The notes below the pieces were generated by a model, which searched no databases, had not been told where the DNA came from, and was given only the letters and a program-made list of their open reading frames with translations. 23,202 bases of DNA from DAORDI01 sp035345895 (GTDB lineage Bacteria; Spirochaetota; Leptospiria; Leptospirales; Leptospiraceae), in assembly GCA_035345895.1 (NCBI GenBank), contig DAORDI010000056.1, positions 1-23,202 on the forward strand, written 5' to 3'. Positions 22,882-23,202 of the stretch are shown here, one piece after another. Numbering within the stretch: position 1 is the stretch's first letter; each line of letters begins with the position of its first letter. A program made the translations under genes and the position numbers.

Positions 22882-23202
22882 GCGGAGCGTGAGTCATGCG
22901 TTCGGCGAGCGCCAACGAGCACTTCGAGTGCGCCGATGACGGCGACTCCGGAAAAGAGCATGACGGCACCCGCGATCAAGCACGCGATAAAAGGAATCAG
23001 AACGCCGTGTTTGCGAGGAGGTATCGCGGCGGATTCTTCCTGACTCGTCTGCTTCTTGTCTCGCAAAAGAAGCCACCCGCAGAAAAGAAGCAACGGGGCG
23101 ACGGAGCCCAAGATCAAATAGGTCGCGGCGGCTGTACCCGAGGAGAGAGCCGAAGATACGGCGTCTGCGCCGTCGTCTCCGTCGGGAGGCCATTCCCCTC
23201 TA
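22785..23202 (-). CDS. Partial membrane protein in the foreign GC-rich end
   Basis: An open frame enters from the right edge and stays open to 22785, but only the part above about 22856 is in the GC-rich sequence; the rest runs antisense through the native gene and is not real. The readable part has an acidic, Ala/Ser-rich start (PPDGDDGADAVSSALSS), a hydrophobic segment (YLILGSVAPLLLFCGWLLL), a polar loop and a second one (GVLIPFIACLIAGAVMLFSG). Two transmembrane helices are therefore likely. I recognise no family. Both ends are missing: the N-terminus is beyond the window and the C-terminus is lost at the junction. Confidence 0.4.
   Translation of the reverse strand, partial: RGEWPPDGDDGADAVSSALSSGTAAATYLILGSVAPLLLFCGWLLLRDKKQTSQEESAAIPPRKHGVLIPFIACLIAGAVMLFSGVAVIGALEVLVGARRTHDSRSAQRAVAAIAVAALSSYFLRPSILTCKSRRLIS
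22846..22870. other. Composition breakpoint with a 12-bp palindrome
   Basis: GC content jumps here: counted by hand it is about 43% over 22741-22800 and about 68% over 22861-22920. The perfect palindrome CCGCGATCGCGG (22856-22867) sits at the joint. The change is abrupt and cuts through a coding frame. Confidence 0.65.

Noticed and set aside
22894..23193. Minus-strand ORF of 99 aa with a run of arginines at its start
   Set aside because: Arg-rich low-complexity translation of GC-rich DNA in the wrong frame; the adjacent frame gives a plausible two-helix membrane protein.
1..23202. CRISPR arrays, tRNA or rRNA genes, riboswitches
   Set aside because: I saw no regularly spaced repeats, no cloverleaf with CCA-adjacent stems, and no recognisable rRNA or riboswitch core by eye; a covariance search was not possible.

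Overview
The window reads as a chromosomal segment of a spirochaete, most likely a member of the Leptospirales. The clues are a lipoprotein with a DUF1554 C-terminus (a family I know mainly from Leptospira), spirochaete-style lipoboxes, and several very large multi-domain signalling proteins with 7TMR-DISM sensors, AAA/Ser-Thr kinase/histidine kinase fusions and GAF-linked class III cyclases. The base composition is moderate in GC over almost the whole window. Species-level placement is not possible from this alone.

Layout. Bases 1-677 (minus) are the N-terminal two thirds of purB, cut by the window edge. Upstream of it lies a surface-type lipoprotein (726-1931, minus) with two cadherin-like repeats and a DUF1554 domain. 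A 245-bp AT-rich gap follows. From 18335 down to 2177 (minus) runs a tightly packed signalling operon of about 16 kb, listed here in order of transcription: a 1725-aa Ser/Thr-kinase/AAA/GAF/histidine-kinase fusion (kinase 2), a possible 52-aa ORF, a 1719-aa paralogue (kinase 1), a stand-alone receiver protein, a lipoprotein-type 7TM histidine kinase, and a 1096-aa adenylate cyclase with three GAF domains. Junctions are 4-bp overlaps or gaps of a few bases, so translational coupling is likely. A 519-bp divergent intergenic region (18336-18854) separates this operon from a plus-strand group: a pirin, a 7TMR-DISM/SpoIIE-type phosphatase, and a zinc-ribbon/TPR-like protein.

How the genes may work together (inference): three histidine kinase modules, two of them carrying Ser/Thr kinase and AAA modules, are encoded with only one receiver protein that has no output domain, and with an adenylate cyclase. 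This suggests a multi-input network whose output is phosphotransfer and cAMP rather than direct transcription control. The divergent PP2C/SpoIIE-type phosphatase could oppose Ser/Thr phosphorylation.

The two giant kinases are a tandem duplication. Both ends of the proteins are nearly identical while the centre has diverged. Two non-coding traces of the duplication are visible: a 15-bp element about 70 bp upstream of each start, and an identical 19-bp ribosome-binding-site/start-codon segment downstream of each kinase (it starts the receiver gene after kinase 1, but only the 52-aa ORF after kinase 2).

The last ~350 bases (from about 22850) are abruptly GC-rich and encode part of an unrelated membrane protein on the minus strand. 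This looks like a chimeric contig end or a recent recombination joint, and it cuts the C-terminus of the last native gene.
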